From Phytoseiulus persimilis (lineage: Eukaryota > Arthropoda > Arachnida > Mesostigmata > Phytoseiidae): a stretch of DNA of 64,000 bases. Position numbers and translations under genes: made by a program. Location of the stretch: assembly GCA_037576195.1 (NCBI GenBank), contig CM075101.1, forward strand, positions 21,266,001 through 21,330,000, in the 5' to 3' direction. This document shows, one piece after another, positions 24,850-36,980 of the stretch (position 1 is the stretch's first letter; each line of letters starts with the position of its first letter). The notes under the pieces are model-generated. The model saw nothing but the letters and a program-made list of their open reading frames with translations. It was not told where the DNA came from and made no database searches.

Positions 24850-26182
24850 GAAGCTTCTGGAATCAAACGCCGCGTCGTACTTCCAGCTACTTTATCGGAT
24901 CGGGTCCGTGTGTGCCCACCAGAGAATGCTGCTTGTCACATCCGAGCTGGTGGGAAACTTCGACTGGAATCGGCGGATCCCTTCGTCGGAGACTTCGGCT
25001 CATCAGAAATAGAACCAGAAAATGCTGATGATAGGATCGGAGCGGCCAATCACGTTTGACGCAATGCGACGACGACAATGAATAACTCACCTCGGAGTGG
25101 TCTAAGTGACCCTCTATTAAGTGTGGGCTTCGTTTACGACGGAGGGCTCTTTTATTGAGACCTCCTCTCACAACAGCAGCAAACAGCGTCGAATAAGGAG
25201 AGGTGAAAAGAAATGTCACCGGCTACTCGAACCGCTTCCCGGACATTGTCCACTGGAAAGGTGGGTACACGCTCCAATCCGATGTGGAGCTCCGCCGCAA
25301 GGCGAAAAGTAGAGCGAGCGTCGCGGATAAAAACCGCCCTCTCTTGCGAATACAAGCGTGTGAATCAGAATGATGGTCAGAATGAGAGTTTTTCTATGAA
25401 CCGACTTGAAACGCTTTTAGAGTTATTCTCATGTCGGGTGGGTTCTGCTCGGAGCGAGATGAAATTGCGTAATATGGCGACGGCTGGATGAACGTGGCTT
25501 TGACGTCAAACGTTTTCGACTGATTTTCGTTCTCATCGCTGACCCTGGAACGAATTGAGGGAGGTTCCACTGAGCTCATGATGGAATCCGATGACGAGAG
25601 TCACGCTCTACTTACCCTCGACCGCAACAGATCGAAGACGCCGAGCACACCTTGAAAGCTCACTTCGTGTGACGTTCATGGAGGATATAAGCTGCTTTGT
25701 TGGTCCCAGCACATCCCATCAATAACCCCGGGCGACGCGAGGTGAGAAGGTCGTGCTCAGAAGCCTGCATTTCCGAGTCAGGAACTCGCGTTATGCTCTG
25801 AAACTTCCTTCCCAAAACATCACCAACCCATCGAGGCTTGTATTCTCCAAGCAGAGTATGAGAGTTTGTTGCTCATGGCAAGGGCAGCTCGCTTTGATCC
25901 AGACTCCACGGCATTTTGACGAAGCCATATCTTTGAAGCCTCCAAGGTGTCAATGAATTATGTGAACGCTCGAATAACAGAAAGACGTTCTCAGTGTCGA
26001 TCTGAGCTTAATCTGTGTGAGTTGGTCTCCTCAAGTAACTGGGCTGATTCGGAAATACGGCGAACGTGAATAGATGCGTCGCAGATTGGGTGAGGACTTA
26101 TTCGTGATATTCATATTCTCTCCCGTATCCCTACCTACAGCCTCCCTCGACGAATGTGAAGAAACGTTCTCGATTTGACAAT
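24850..26182. other. Upstream of DNase II, no gene resolved
   Basis: This should contain the DNase II promoter and a possible signal-peptide exon. Two weak candidates exist: a hydrophobic frame near 25.33-25.40 kb without ATG, and a donor-like CTCCGAG/GTGAGT near 25.09 kb. Neither joins cleanly in phase to the exon ending at the acceptor before 24846. Nothing else is recognised. Confidence 0.4.
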
Positions 26183-26800
26183 TTATTTTTTCACTAATAC
26201 ATAGGCGTACATATATTTCCCATCATTCGACACATTCTCCTCCCTCGACTCGAATGTGTTATCGAATAATGGCGCCATGGTACAGACTTTGCTTATTCTC
26301 CTCCGTTTGATTTCCCATAACCGATTACAACCATTTCTTTTCCACGTTACGGTCGTTGCCCGTCTGAGGCTTCGCAAGTTTCCCCGTGCATCGTTCTTCT
26401 CCGGAACTGTTGTGAGTATTAAAATACATGTTTCAATCAACGCTTGCAAAAGACATCCATGTGGAAACCGCTATCTTTTGTGGTTGACAGTCGAAAACAG
26501 AGGCAAAAATTGAACTTTGCCCATTTCATCACATCGACGCATATAAGTTTTCTGTTGTGGCTGCTCTGGTTGTTGTTGTGGTTGTACTCCGTAAGCTATT
26601 CCGGACCCTCGCCATGCTGGTCCTGCACTCGTGTTCCGTAAAACGTACTTTCGACCGACTGCGAAACGTTTGGCGGACGGGGGACGGACGCAGGAAGAGT
26701 GGCAACGAGTGTGAGCGCAAATGAATGTGTCCGAGCCATTCGAGGCGAACATTCCGTAGATTACATTCAAAAAGTACATCAGTTCGTTTTGGGACTCCAT
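26183..26800 (-). CDS. Possible minus-strand hypothetical gene
   Basis: There are two protein-like frames. One (26471-26800) begins at an ATG and encodes 109 residues with Cys/His pairs and a Gln/Pro-rich stretch. The other (about 26183-26410) is basic, then acidic, and ends at TAA overlapping an AATAAA signal, as a terminal exon might. I could not find a strong donor/acceptor pair joining them, and the plus strand is also open. Family unknown. Confidence 0.25.
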
Positions 26801-27450
26801 GATGGCGGTATTTCAACTCTAGCATCTGACCTGTATTTCCGTCGGGATCCCCCAACGATGGGATAACGGAACGAAAAATCTCGAGAGACCTCAAGAGGCA
26901 AGATGCCTCACAAGCCCCATAACAGGAAGGGCTGGGGGTCGCGATAGGGAGGAAGTGGCATATGAGGAGTTCCTGGCCTCTTTGCAAAAAAAAAATCAAA
27001 AGCGAGTGAAGTTTATATTTCTACAGAGCTTGGATGACAGCAAAGATCGAGTAGGTAGACCGGGACATACTGAGAGCGAGACTGACAGCAAGGAATTTGG
27101 ATTCGCTTCTCAAGGTGTTCGCTCCTGACCAGAGATGCATAAACGGTTGTAAGCTTTATTGATTGACTGACCGTGGCTCAATCGATAGACGCTTCACCCA
27201 ATCCTTACCGTCACGGACAGTGGCTCGAGAACATGTTTAATGTTATCACAATCCGTGGATGGTGATCTGCGATTCATATTTCATGCCTTATCACTTCATC
27301 TGTGTATTTTCAATTGTAATAATGGTTGCCATGATTTTCGGTGCATAAGCAGTAAATATATCTCGTGCCTATCAATAATCCCGAGGAGATCCATTCAAAT
27401 GCGATCACCTCGAAAACAAAACGACGACCCATCAGTGTTTACGTAGGAAG
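26801..27450. other. Intergenic, probable 3' UTR of HSF gene
   Basis: No coding signal. A minus-strand AATAAA (TTTATT near 27.15 kb on the plus strand) may be the poly(A) signal of the HSF-like gene whose stop codon is at 27915. A poly-A run lies near 26.99 kb. Confidence 0.4.
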
Positions 27451-27744
27451 ATGGACAGTCGGTTGCTCGAAACGACCGTCGCCGTGGCTTCTTCGCCGGT
27501 GACTGACGATGTTAACGACCAATTGTTTCTCGACATTATCTCATCGTCCGAGAGCAGCGGTGTGCTCCAGGGTGCTGCAGCAACGGCGGCTTTCGACCAC
27601 GTGAAACGCCGCTGTTACGAGACTGAGCCCCTGATGCAGAGCGATCGAAAAAGCCATTGGGAATTTTCGGATCGATCAGGACACTACGTGGGAGAGTCGA
27701 GCACGCTCACGGTCGGGCTCGTCGAAAGGGCAGGTAAAGTATAG
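27451..27744 (+). CDS. Possible small ORF or first exon
   Basis: ATG 27451 starts a 97-codon frame with balanced composition (Ser/Asp/Glu-rich, Val-Asn-Asp-Gln-Leu-Phe-Leu-Asp). A plausible donor (GGGCAG/GTAAAG) lies at 27733/27734, ten bases before the stop. It sits in what should be the 3' UTR of the minus-strand HSF gene, so it may be an overlapping gene, an antisense transcript or chance. No downstream exon was found. Confidence 0.25.
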   Translation: MDSRLLETTVAVASSPVTDDVNDQLFLDIISSSESSGVLQGAAATAAFDHVKRRCYETEPLMQSDRKSHWEFSDRSGHYVGESSTLTVGLVERAGKV

Positions 27745-27914
27745 AGAATCGGAATTCACCAATGAAGGGTCCATCTTGGTTTGTTTTGATGGCAGAAGCT
27801 GTGCTCTGCATCCTGAAGCTAAAGCTTTCCGAGAAGTATTCGGGGATTCAGCATCGGCGACTACGGTTCGCGCCCGGTCTGTCCACCTTTTTTCGTCTCT
27901 CGAGTTCTGCCGCA

Positions 27915-30296
27915 TTACAACATGCCGGCCGTGGTCAGACTCGTAGGCTCTATCACGGTCTTCATGCCTGGAAAGTCGAGAATATTTCGCGTTGTTTGCG
28001 AGAGTACGTAATGGCTTCCCCATCGACGGATTATGAAATCGATCCATTTGAGTTGAGAAGAACGCTCGAGCTTGCGCACTCGATGGTGGACGGTCGATAT
28101 TGCAAAGTCATGGGAATTGACTCACCCGCGACATCCCTTTGGAGTTTGGCGCACGTGAGGCTAAGAAGTGCTCGAGCCGTGTTGTGCTCTTCGGCGAAGT
28201 AATCGCTCTTGTTTAACGATGTCGATCCATGCAGCGAAGATCGCGTACCGTCATCTCCCTCCTCGTCATCGTCGTCATCGTATCGGGCCGTTGGAAGACT
28301 CAACTCTTCGACAACTTCTTCAACCACCTCTTCGGCTTCAAGATATCCACCGGTTTCACCGATGTCTTCTTCCATAATGTCTTCTTCCTGTTGAGATTTG
28401 AGGAAAACGTATCGAATCTGCGTCTCACGGCATCAAATCCTCGGGTCAAGCATTCGCCGTCCTCAAACGCTAAGGACGGCGAAAAAGTTCCGAAAGTCCT
28501 ACGAGCAAATCGTCAAGCTAACCTCTCTTGCTTCATTCTTAACATCCATCGCTGGTTCAAAGTTTCGTGACAACCTTTCGACTTTGACTCGTTCTCGCGC
28601 TGCCCCGCCGCTGAATCCGTTCAGTTGCTTAAGATCGAAAACGAATTGGCGGTTCGAAAGTCGAATGGTTCCGTCCCGTTCGTCGTCATCGTCCTCCTCG
28701 TCCTCAACGGCGGAGTTCGTAGCGGACCCATTTGAAAGATCGTCTTTGCTTTCTGAAATGCTTCTGACCTGGAAGGGCACGATCCTGTTATTCAGACTGA
28801 TTCGAAGAGGTCGTTCCCCCGAAGACAACCAAGAGCTGGGATCAATCCCCTCTTACTAATACTAGATGCTTGATCGATATCGATGGAACTCAATACGATC
28901 TCAGAGCAGCACTGCGATAGACGACAACTGTCCGCACCTTTCGGATGAATTCTTCAGCCACCTGTTGGTGGAGCGAAGAGCTGGAAGACAGGCTTCCTGA
29001 ACGGTTGATGGGACCGTGGCTGTGGGTATTCATCGCCGCCGCTGATTCGGAACGGACCCGCATTCTGCAATGATTCACTCAGAATTATTCTCGGAGACCG
29101 AAATTTCATCAGAGAAACTTATCAGTATACAGTTGAGAGAATTTTTTGGTTGTGCCTAAGCCATAACTTGACTTCTTCAACTAAATCCATCCTTTCTGCT
29201 CCTTTCGCAGCGGGATTTTCCACCTTTTCGATTCGACGTGTTTCAATTGATGTTGCGATTTTCGTTTTGATTTTTGAACCACGAACTCGTGCGCGCCAGT
29301 TTCCGAAACGTCATCCTCTATAGTTTCCTGTTGGACAGCGCACGGGATGATGAGGTCCGCTTGGTCGAGGTCGACAATGCCGTCTTCGATGACCTGCTCC
29401 GTGGAGTTCGATGATTCGGATTCCGATGTCTCCGAATCGGAGCTTGTTGTCGTCGTCTGTCAAACGCATAATATTAGAGATCTCCATCAACAAGAAATCG
29501 AGCAACGCCTTTCCACGAGTGGTTTCGTGCGCTGCATGAAACTGACGATGTGAAGTTTTGCGAGCTGACCCCACCCTGACTCTCTGGTTCGGACTTGTGG
29601 AACATCGAACTGAAAAGCCGGAGATGCAAAAGGTATGACCTAGCAAACCTACCCTTCGTCGAGGTTCTCTACGAGGCCTCGAGCTAGTTCGATTCTTCTT
29701 CCCATCGGGTTTGATGCCCCGCCGATTGACGTGCAGGAGGAGATCAGGTCGATCTGATCGGAAAGATTCATGATGGAACACCGAGTGGTTGGAGGCCGGT
29801 AGGAGAGAAACTTCCAACTGAACACCATTTTTCGAATTCTTCGGAACTTTCCGGAACCCGTAAAGATTCAGCTGACGGACGAACGATGTTATGTTGTTGG
29901 TCTTGAAGAGTCGTTTCGACGCGTCCAAATATTCCTGGATGAGAACGTGAGAATGAAATTTAGACAGGGAGTAAGGTGAAGGCATGGTGCTCTGGCAACT
30001 TGTATGTCGTTAGAGCCCGACGATGTGAGATAACCGCTGAATGAAGGCATCATAGTCGAACATACCCGTTCGAATATCTGATAGTTGATGGCGATAGCTT
30101 TCCCATTATGTATCCACTGGATCGCACCGCTCCGGCAATCGGTAACGATCCGCCAGAGCTTCAGCGGAAACCGCAGGTTGGTGAGATTTCCGCTCAGCAA
30201 GCGAGAGTCGAACTCTTCTTCGGGGCAGCAGACTTCTTCCACTGTTTCAACGTTCGAGTCTTCGGTGACATACGACGAATCCACGTCTATGGACAT
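27915..30296 (-). CDS. Heat shock factor-type transcription factor (HSFY/HSF5-like)
   Basis: Nuclear DNA-binding regulator with an HSF domain. Minus-strand exons are 30066-30296, 29653-29934, 29224-29456, 28938-29064, 28523-28768, 28126-28387 and 27915-27967. Together they give 1434 bases, 477 residues, with matching phases. The DNA-binding domain spans roughly residues 38-150 and is split by an intron. Visible marks are Phe-Pro-Leu-Lys-Leu-Trp-Arg-Ile-Val, the recognition helix Ser-Phe-Val-Arg-Gln-Leu-Asn-Leu-Tyr-Gly-Phe-Arg-Lys, and Phe-His-His-Glu-Ser-Phe-Arg-Ser-Asp-Arg-Pro-Asp-Leu-Leu. The last of these resembles the HSFY/HSF5 branch more than HSF1. No hydrophobic heptad trimerisation region is obvious. 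The rest is Ser-rich and acidic, with Asp/Glu runs in exons 5 and 6, as in transactivation regions. Start at ATG 30296, a few residues before an acidic lead. The donor of exon 3 (AAAAG/GTGGAA) is the least certain site. Confidence 0.85.
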
Positions 30297-30544
30297 ATTG
30301 CTGACAAGCTTGAGTCAGGGGTCGCTCATAAAACACTGGAATAAATATCATTCGTGATGATTCCGGGCTGAATAAAAACCGCATCCGCGCGATAGATGCA
30401 CTTTCGCTTGCAGACAGTACGATGTTATCCAGAACACGAATCACACGCGGTTTACTTCACATGATGATCAAGTGCGACGGTGAACGTCGCGTTTCATGAT
30501 GTGGACTCTGATGCTTCAATTTCCGCAGGTTCCGGGGAGAAGTA

Positions 30545-31188
30545 ATGCAAAAGAGATCGAGGTGCTGCGTATCGGATTCCTTCGATCCCGTTTCTGTTTT
30601 CGGAGAGCTCTCAATATCCTCACTCATGAGCCACCTCATGTTTTTTAATCGTCATCGCCTTCGCTTGGTTACTATGGATTTGCTATGCGGCGACTACCCT
30701 CCGATCCGACGAGAGCAACTCGCAATTAACTCACAGATAGTTTCTCGATTTCTTCCAGAAGAGCCTTTCGCCGGTCGCGTTCGAGCCTGCGAATGCCCCT
30801 TCCGCTCTTGGACCAGAGAACTTCGTTTCCGCCCCTCGATGCCACCAGCGAGGGGACTGGGGAGCCGGACTCGAAGCAGAACTTGTCCGACACAGAGTCG
30901 TGCCTCGAAAACCTTCCGAATACCCATCCAATAGCGGATCGGCTCCTATTTCTGGTTGGAGCGATCCGATTACGGCGACGGACTACGGCAGTACCGACTG
31001 TTACGAGTTGGGTTTCACTCGTGTTCCCTCCCGGTCTCTCCTGTTACGTAGGAGGCTTTCGTATCAGCGTCAACAACGGGCTCACACTGTGGCAGCATAA
31101 TGAGAATACGCGACAAATGGTCAATATGCCAATGTCGCGTTGTCGTCGGAGTAACGCCGCCACGGGCGGTCGCAGCAGCAATCTATGA
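30545..31188 (+). CDS. Coding-like region divergent from HSF, exons unresolved
   Basis: All three plus frames have protein-like stretches. One runs from an acceptor at about 30.73 kb for roughly 150 codons with a Thr/Glu/Asp-rich part. Another, around 30.89-31.10 kb, encodes a Ser/Tyr-rich segment ending in an Arg-rich tail. A third holds an ATG at 30675. A small gene with one or two introns is plausible just upstream of, and divergent from, the HSF gene, but I cannot fix its structure or family. Confidence 0.25.
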
Positions 31189-34015
31189 GCAGTTGACGGC
31201 TAGGGGACCCTATTTGAGTGATTTGGCTGCAAGTATACGGCTGGTCAGTACCTATTCACCCTAACCAGTGAACAAGCATCCGGCGGACCGAGCAAGCAGT
31301 CAGTCAGTCCATGAGCGAGCTCGCCAGTCGCCCGGCCGGCCGCCCAACCAACCAGCCAACAAGCCAGCCAGACACAGTCTGGCAGTCAACATCGTAAACA
31401 CAGAAGCGGCGGCCGGAGCCATACCCGTCCATTCTTACACAACGAGAACCAACAACATCATCCCCGCACCAGCGCACAGAATATCCGAGTGGACCGCTAT
31501 TGGCGGCAGTCACCGCTTCGACAGCAGAACAGGAGCATAAACTTAGCTTCATACGGAATGAAGTGCAATAGAACAGATTGTAAGCGGACATACACCTTCA
31601 TAAAAGAAACGTTTTGCGCCGCTCGCTGCATGCATCTCGGTTGGCCGTAGGTTGGCTTCCTCGGATTTCCGTGAGGAGAAGCTTCGATCTCATTCTCAGG
31701 TGTGAAGAAGAAGCGGGAACCCCGTGTGAGAACAGTGAACAAATAAACGAACGAATCGACGGACAGGATCGTCAAGATAGCGAGGGAGGACACCGGGCAT
31801 CTCAGATACATAATTTGTCCATTTGTTCGATTCCGACGCCACTTCGGATCAGCTGAGACTGACAGAGAGCACCGAGGAGCTCTACGCATGGAGCAAAGCA
31901 CGGCACTGCTGGGCATGTAACCAAATACACTGAGACAGCTCTACCCGTCAGCCCGTTTCGCTCTCGCGATTGATCATTACTGACGTTACGCGTTACGCGT
32001 AAAACTAGACGGCCGCCTTGATAAAAACAACAGTTCCAACAGAAAAACGGCAGTGTTCTCCGAGAGCATCACTCTCGCCCCCGAACGCGAAGGAGGCAAG
32101 GTCGCTCAGCGTGTTTCCAAATGATCATCTCAGTCCAGCCCCGAATCAAGGCCGAGAAGCTCGACGAGTGGAATCAACACCGAATATTCAGTTGTCAATT
32201 CGTTCAGCTTTCTGGCCAGCGCAGAATCAGGCGTCTCTCGCTTTAGGCCTAACGCTGACCAGTAAACAATGGTGAAATCTCGGCGGAAAGCGATTAACCC
32301 GCTCTTTCCGCTGCGCGAAAAGCGTTGTGGGTCCACATTACATCTCCGTACGCTCGAATCGATGGTATTTCTCGCGTATTTTCGCTGTTGCGGGGGCCTG
32401 CGGCGTTTGGAACGGAACATTCGAAAACAAGTTTCGGGAGTGATTCGACGAAATTTCAGCGGGGTTCGGCACCCAGGACCTCCTACTCACAGTTTTGGCT
32501 GAATTCGATTGACGTCGAACCCAGAAAAGCGATGAATCTTCGATTGTTCGTGAGCTTTTTTCGCAAAATCGAACGCTCCGAGTGCGCGGAGAGAAGGTGA
32601 CGAGGAGTCGCTGGAAGCAGCGGATGAGGGCTACCAGCGCCGACTTGTACCGGCGGTGAGCCGAGTTAGAGCTGTAACTGGCCACCCGCAACCGGGGTTC
32701 TTGGGAGTCTCTGGCTTTCAGCTCAGAATTTCTGCGGGAGTAACATTCTTCATGTTTATGATCTGACTTTCTGATGTCGATTCTGTCGGAAAAGCTTGCA
32801 TCATGAGCGGATTCAGGAGGACCTGGACCAACTTTGAAAAATGGCGCCAGATTATCGCCACCGAAGCAGACATGGGAGACGGGCCTGTTGACAAGGAAAC
32901 GTTCGTCACTTCTGGGTGTTCTGTGTGAGAGGAAATCTCTGTGTGGGCAACAGGACTCATACTAGCTGATGTTAACTATCTTCGGGCTGGAACATTTATG
33001 GTGAGCTCCTTTATTATTTATGGTGAGTTCCTTTATCCCGAGAGAACGGATCGTTGACCGTAGGAGCGGTCTAGGTTGTTAGAGTCGACCCCGAAACCAC
33101 GCATCGTGATCACTGTCGGTCTGGAGTGGGGCCGGCGATTGGAATTCGCTCATTCGCTGATTCTGGTTGGGCTGCGAGCCCCAAATCATGTGGATCACCG
33201 TCGTGTGCGAAATAAGTCTGTTATGATGCTGTTCGGCATCCTCTGTGTTCGATAACAGACGAAAACACCGTCAATCCTGTGAATTCGACTGTGGAATCAT
33301 GCGAGCTATCGGCGCTGATACTCCCGCCCTGAGAGCCCAGCACATGATCTCAGATTGGTGAGAAGGATTCGTAGCCTGTGTTGTTGACCTCTGGAATGTA
33401 GCCACTTCGTCGCAGAACTCGAAATTCTAACATTTTCGAGGCGACCATCAAATCGAGTCCCACTCGACTACTCTTTTTGAAGTTTCCGAAAATGAACGCT
33501 CAGAAATATCAACGCTTTCGGAGTTGCTGAATCTGGGCTGAATCTTATGGCTAAGACCGACGAACAGTCCCGCGCACTTTTGGGAAACTCGAGAGCTACC
33601 CTCCTGAGACGAGTTTCGGTATTTGGGAGAACTACCATCCGTGAACCGCGCGCTCGATTCAATCAAGTCCGCTCGAACAGGAATCTCGCCTCGTCACGAG
33701 ACTCTCGTCATGAGATGGTTGGTAGATCCGGAATGTCCCGAGGGAAATTCGAAGCTGCAAGTTCTTCGAATTCTCCGTCAGAAGGGGCAAGAGGATTAAT
33801 AAGGGGCTCAGGAGAATTCCTATTCGCCTAAGGGTCTCAACTCGACGGCAGAGCACGGTTTCACAGTAGCTTCTCCGGGATGAGCCAAATGAAGGAAACA
33901 CTTTATAGCTTCGAGCTCAGAATGTCAATGCAGTTTCATCTTTCTTGGATACATACAATACTCATTATGCAGGAGGTACTCCAGAATCGGTTGTAATTGG
34001 TCATTTTATTTTGCA
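31189..34015. other. Mostly no gene; simple repeats and small frames
   Basis: A CCAGCCAACAAGCCAGCC-like low-complexity run lies at about 31.29-31.38 kb. A 42-codon plus frame (32803-32931) looks coding and reaches a strong GTGAGA donor, but has no partner exon. A frame at 33547-33641 could be the 5' exon of the VMA21-like gene (donor ATCC/GTGAAC, phase 1). Otherwise nothing is recognised. Confidence 0.35.
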
Positions 34016-34279
34016 GTGAACGAGCTCCTAGACATGTCTCCAGCGGCTACTCTACTATTCTTCACATTCCTCATGATAGTATTTCCGCTGTCAACGTTCT
34101 TCATCCTCAAAAATTTGCTGATTGCGTTCGTCGCGGAGCAACAGACCGCTTCGATCGTTGCGGCTATCGGAGCCGTTTTGGCTGTGCATACAGTAGTATT
34201 CCTCTTTGTTTACAAAGCTTATCACGAGGAAGACGACGGGCCTGTTGAGAAAGAGAAAGTCCCACAGAAAATCGATTAG
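34016..34279 (+). CDS. VMA21-like V-ATPase assembly factor (3' exon)
   Basis: ER-resident chaperone that helps assemble the V0 sector of the vacuolar ATPase. The exon begins after the acceptor TTTTGCAG at 34015 with two bases completing a codon and runs 87 codons to TAG 34277-34279. It encodes the two VMA21 transmembrane helices, Leu-Leu-Phe-Phe-Thr-Phe-Leu-Met-Ile-Val-Phe-Pro-Leu and Ala-Ala-Ile-Gly-Ala-Val-Leu-Ala-Val-His-Thr-Val-Val. These are followed by Tyr-Lys-Ala-Tyr and an acidic/Lys tail. Family members are about 100 residues, so only a short N-terminal exon is missing; a candidate is 33547-33641, joining as Ile-Leu-Asn-Glu. Alternatively translation starts at the internal ATG 34034. 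The C-terminus lacks an obvious KKxx-type retrieval end. Confidence 0.8.
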   Translation: MNELLDMSPAATLLFFTFLMIVFPLSTFFILKNLLIAFVAEQQTASIVAAIGAVLAVHTVVFLFVYKAYHEEDDGPVEKEKVPQKID

Positions 34280-34411
34280 ATCAGCGATTTCATCCGTCTC
34301 TCCGGCATCTTTGTACATACACGAATTCCTGTGCGCAGCTCATGAGCGAGTGCTGATAGAAGCCCTATGTTTATTTAGAGATAAAGAAAAACTCGAAGGG
34401 AACTTGAATTT

Positions 34412-34417
34412 AATAAA
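34412..34417 (+). terminator. Poly(A) signal for VMA21-like gene
   Basis: AATAAA 133 bases after the stop codon, before the GT49 gene start at 34502. Confidence 0.6.
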
Positions 34418-34501
34418 TGCACGATTGTGCTGAACATTGACGCCTCAGATTGATGGATGTTTCGTCGTTCTACTGAATGTCTGACTGTCTCGATCCCCAA
34501 G

Positions 34502-36774
34502 ATGAATGTAATTGTGGGTCTTCGTGTAACAATCGTCTGCTATCTCCTGTCATGGTCTGAGGGGAATCTGCTTCTGTCTGACCGTTGGTGGATCGACCAG
34601 AGTCCCGTCAAGTGGGCCGTTCAGTGCCACTATCCTACAAACCCACGCGGCGACGGATCCTCATCATTGTGCGCCAGGACTCTGAATATCAATTGTCGTC
34701 CGTCATCGGTGCGCGCAGTATACCAAAATGTTGTTCTCAAGTCTCCAGCGAATGAGCTCGCTCTGAGCGTCCGAGCGAACGGAGAGCAGTTGGAGACAGC
34801 GGCGGTATCATACTTTTTGGGTAAGAGATGGTGCTCTTCTTCCAAGAAGTTCAAGCTCGATTCGGAGAGCTGCTAGAAAACCTGCCGGATTGAGAGAAGT
34901 ACGATATTTTTGACAATATGTTAGATTTTTGCAGGTCTTCTCGCAATGATTGATCTCCAGCCCTCGGGAAAAGCTTTCGTGGAGGTCCCTGTCGACACAT
35001 CTCGTCTGACGGGACATCCATCGGATGAGCCGATTCCAGCGTTCACGGCCTATGTGGCCCCGCCGAATAAGACTTTCGAGAGCATCACGCTAATGGCTGG
35101 CTGCCATGGATACGTTGGCTCAGTGTATCTTTCCGAAATGGAAATGAAGGCGATGCTCAACGGAATCCCTGTCCACGGAAGTCCTTGTCGATCCGAGCTT
35201 CACCCTGTTGAAAGCGATTACGGGAAACCTCACCCATACAAGCCAGTTTATCTTCTCGGTAAGCTTCGCGATCGCGCACAGTTTCTTAATGATGTCAGTA
35301 TGCTCATGTTCTGATCTTCGTCGTTGATGAGCTGATCGGCTGTGCGTCCGAGTTCCATTGCGGAGTCAAACCATATTCGTTTGTCAAATTTAGGCGAGCC
35401 GCATCAAGCGGATTTCGGAGGGCTGCGCGATGACATCTCACTCGTGACCCAAGTGTCCATGGATCGCTTGGGTGTTCTCGAGCACACTCTGGATCAGTGG
35501 GACATGCCAGTATCTCTCGTGATCTACGCTCCGCTCAAGGGAGTCCGCAATTCAGATGATGATTGGCAGCGGTTGTACATTTCAAAGAAGGTCACTGCAT
35601 TTAAACTCCACCCTTCAAGCGTGGTATGTCTCGTTTATGCGACCAGCGTCACCGAACAGTACCCAATAAATTCGCTGAGGAATATAGCCATTAAACAGGT
35701 GAGACCTTATCTGACTGAGTACCCAAATCTTTGATGTGAATGAGACCAGAACCTTCTCTGTTCAATCGATGGCTCGATTCTGGGATTCCATGATGTGAAT
35801 TCAAGCTAAGCTCAAGCAATGCTTCCAGGCTCACTCGCAGTTCCTGCTGCTGGCGGACGCAGATTTTCAACCATCGCCGGATCTAGCTGCAAAAGTGCTG
35901 CCTTTGATCCGAAGCAAAACGAAGAAGTTCCTCAAATCGGCTGTCGTGATCCCCGCATTCGAGTATGCCGATGTGCCTCACAAGAGCGACGTCGTGGCGG
36001 CGAACAAGCATGAGCTCATGCAGCTCATACACGCGCAGGTTGGTTATTCTACTCTGCATCCGCCCTGTGCTTGAACTTCCATTCTCAGGCTTGAGATCAT
36101 GGACGGTATCGATAGCCGATTTCCCTCTCTCTCGGTTCGCAGGGGATTGTGAGTCCGTTCCGCCGGCAAGACGCTCCCCAGTCGCACGCAGCGACGGACT
36201 ATTGGCGATGGTACACAGCCCAGGAGTCCTACGAAGTGCATCTGTTCTCTGACAAATTCGAACCCTATTTGGTCATCGAAAAGAACGCCCATCTGCCCCT
36301 ATATTGGGAGAAATTCGTCGGTCAGTTTGGATGGTCTTCTCTTCCACTCCGAGAATTGACTCGTAAGCCGACGGCGCTTCTGATCCTTTGGAATGACAGC
36401 CTCGAACTTTTTACCCGCAGGTTATGGAATGAACAAGATCAGTCACATGACAGAACTGAGAGTCGCTGGATACAACCTGTGGGTTGCGCCGGACTCTTGG
36501 CTCATACACGTTCCGCACAGGTAAAATCAAGGGAGTCGAATCGTTCTATGAAATCTATATATGTTTCTAAATTATCCCGACGATGCTTGATGATCTGCCA
36601 GAACTCTCTGAACTCAAGCTTCTCTCTTCTCCCGATAACAGGCTTTCGAGTCACTTCGCGGATCATCTGCAAAATGCCACCTACCGACTGACCAACCGCG
36701 CTCTACGTTTCGAATTCCAGGATCATCTTAGATATAAGTATGGTTTGAGATGCGGTGACGAACGGGTCTTCTGA
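34502..36774 (+). CDS. GT49 glycosyltransferase (LARGE/B4GAT1-type)
   Basis: Golgi-type glycosyltransferase of the family that builds glucuronate-containing glycans such as matriglycan. Exons are 34502-34820, 34935-35258, 35394-35698, 35829-36038, 36143-36320, 36421-36520 and 36642-36774. Together they give 1569 bases, 522 residues, with all phases matching. An N-terminal hydrophobic segment (Val-Thr-Ile-Val-Cys-Tyr-Leu-Leu) could be a signal peptide or a short signal anchor. An N-terminal region I do not recognise follows. The GT49 domain fills the rest: Ser-Leu-Val-Thr-Gln-Val-Ser-Met-Asp-Arg-Leu, Asp-Ala-Asp (residues 326-328, the metal-binding DxD), Val-Val-Ile-Pro-Ala-Phe-Glu, Tyr-Gly-Met-Asn-Lys-Ile-Ser-His and Leu-Ile-His-Val-Pro-His. 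The first catalytic (GT8) domain of true LARGE is absent, so it is closer in layout to B4GAT1. An in-frame ATG at 34457 is an alternative start. AATAAA lies at 36883. Confidence 0.88.
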
Positions 36775-36980
36775 GGAGAAATCATAAAGCAGTAGAGTTC
36801 GAAGCGCGTTTTCAGCTCTTGTGCGCATGAAACCATCTAGGTATACTCGGAGGACAGTAGTTTCCGGGTTTTGTACACAAACAATAAAATCGGCGGAAGT
36901 GATCGATGCCGTTGGACCTCGGAGGACGCGTTCTCTCTCGGGGAGCCCAGCAACAGTTCCCGAGGAGTTCGATGAGCTTC

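Noticed and set aside
28031-28202. Plus-strand frame across the HSF exons as a separate gene
   Set aside because: It is antisense to acidic HSF exons whose splice sites and phases are consistent.
32718-32960. Second copy of the VMA21-like gene suggested by a shared GACGGGCCTGTTGA word
   Set aside because: A single 14-base match is expected by chance in 64 kb, and no transmembrane coding sequence lies upstream.
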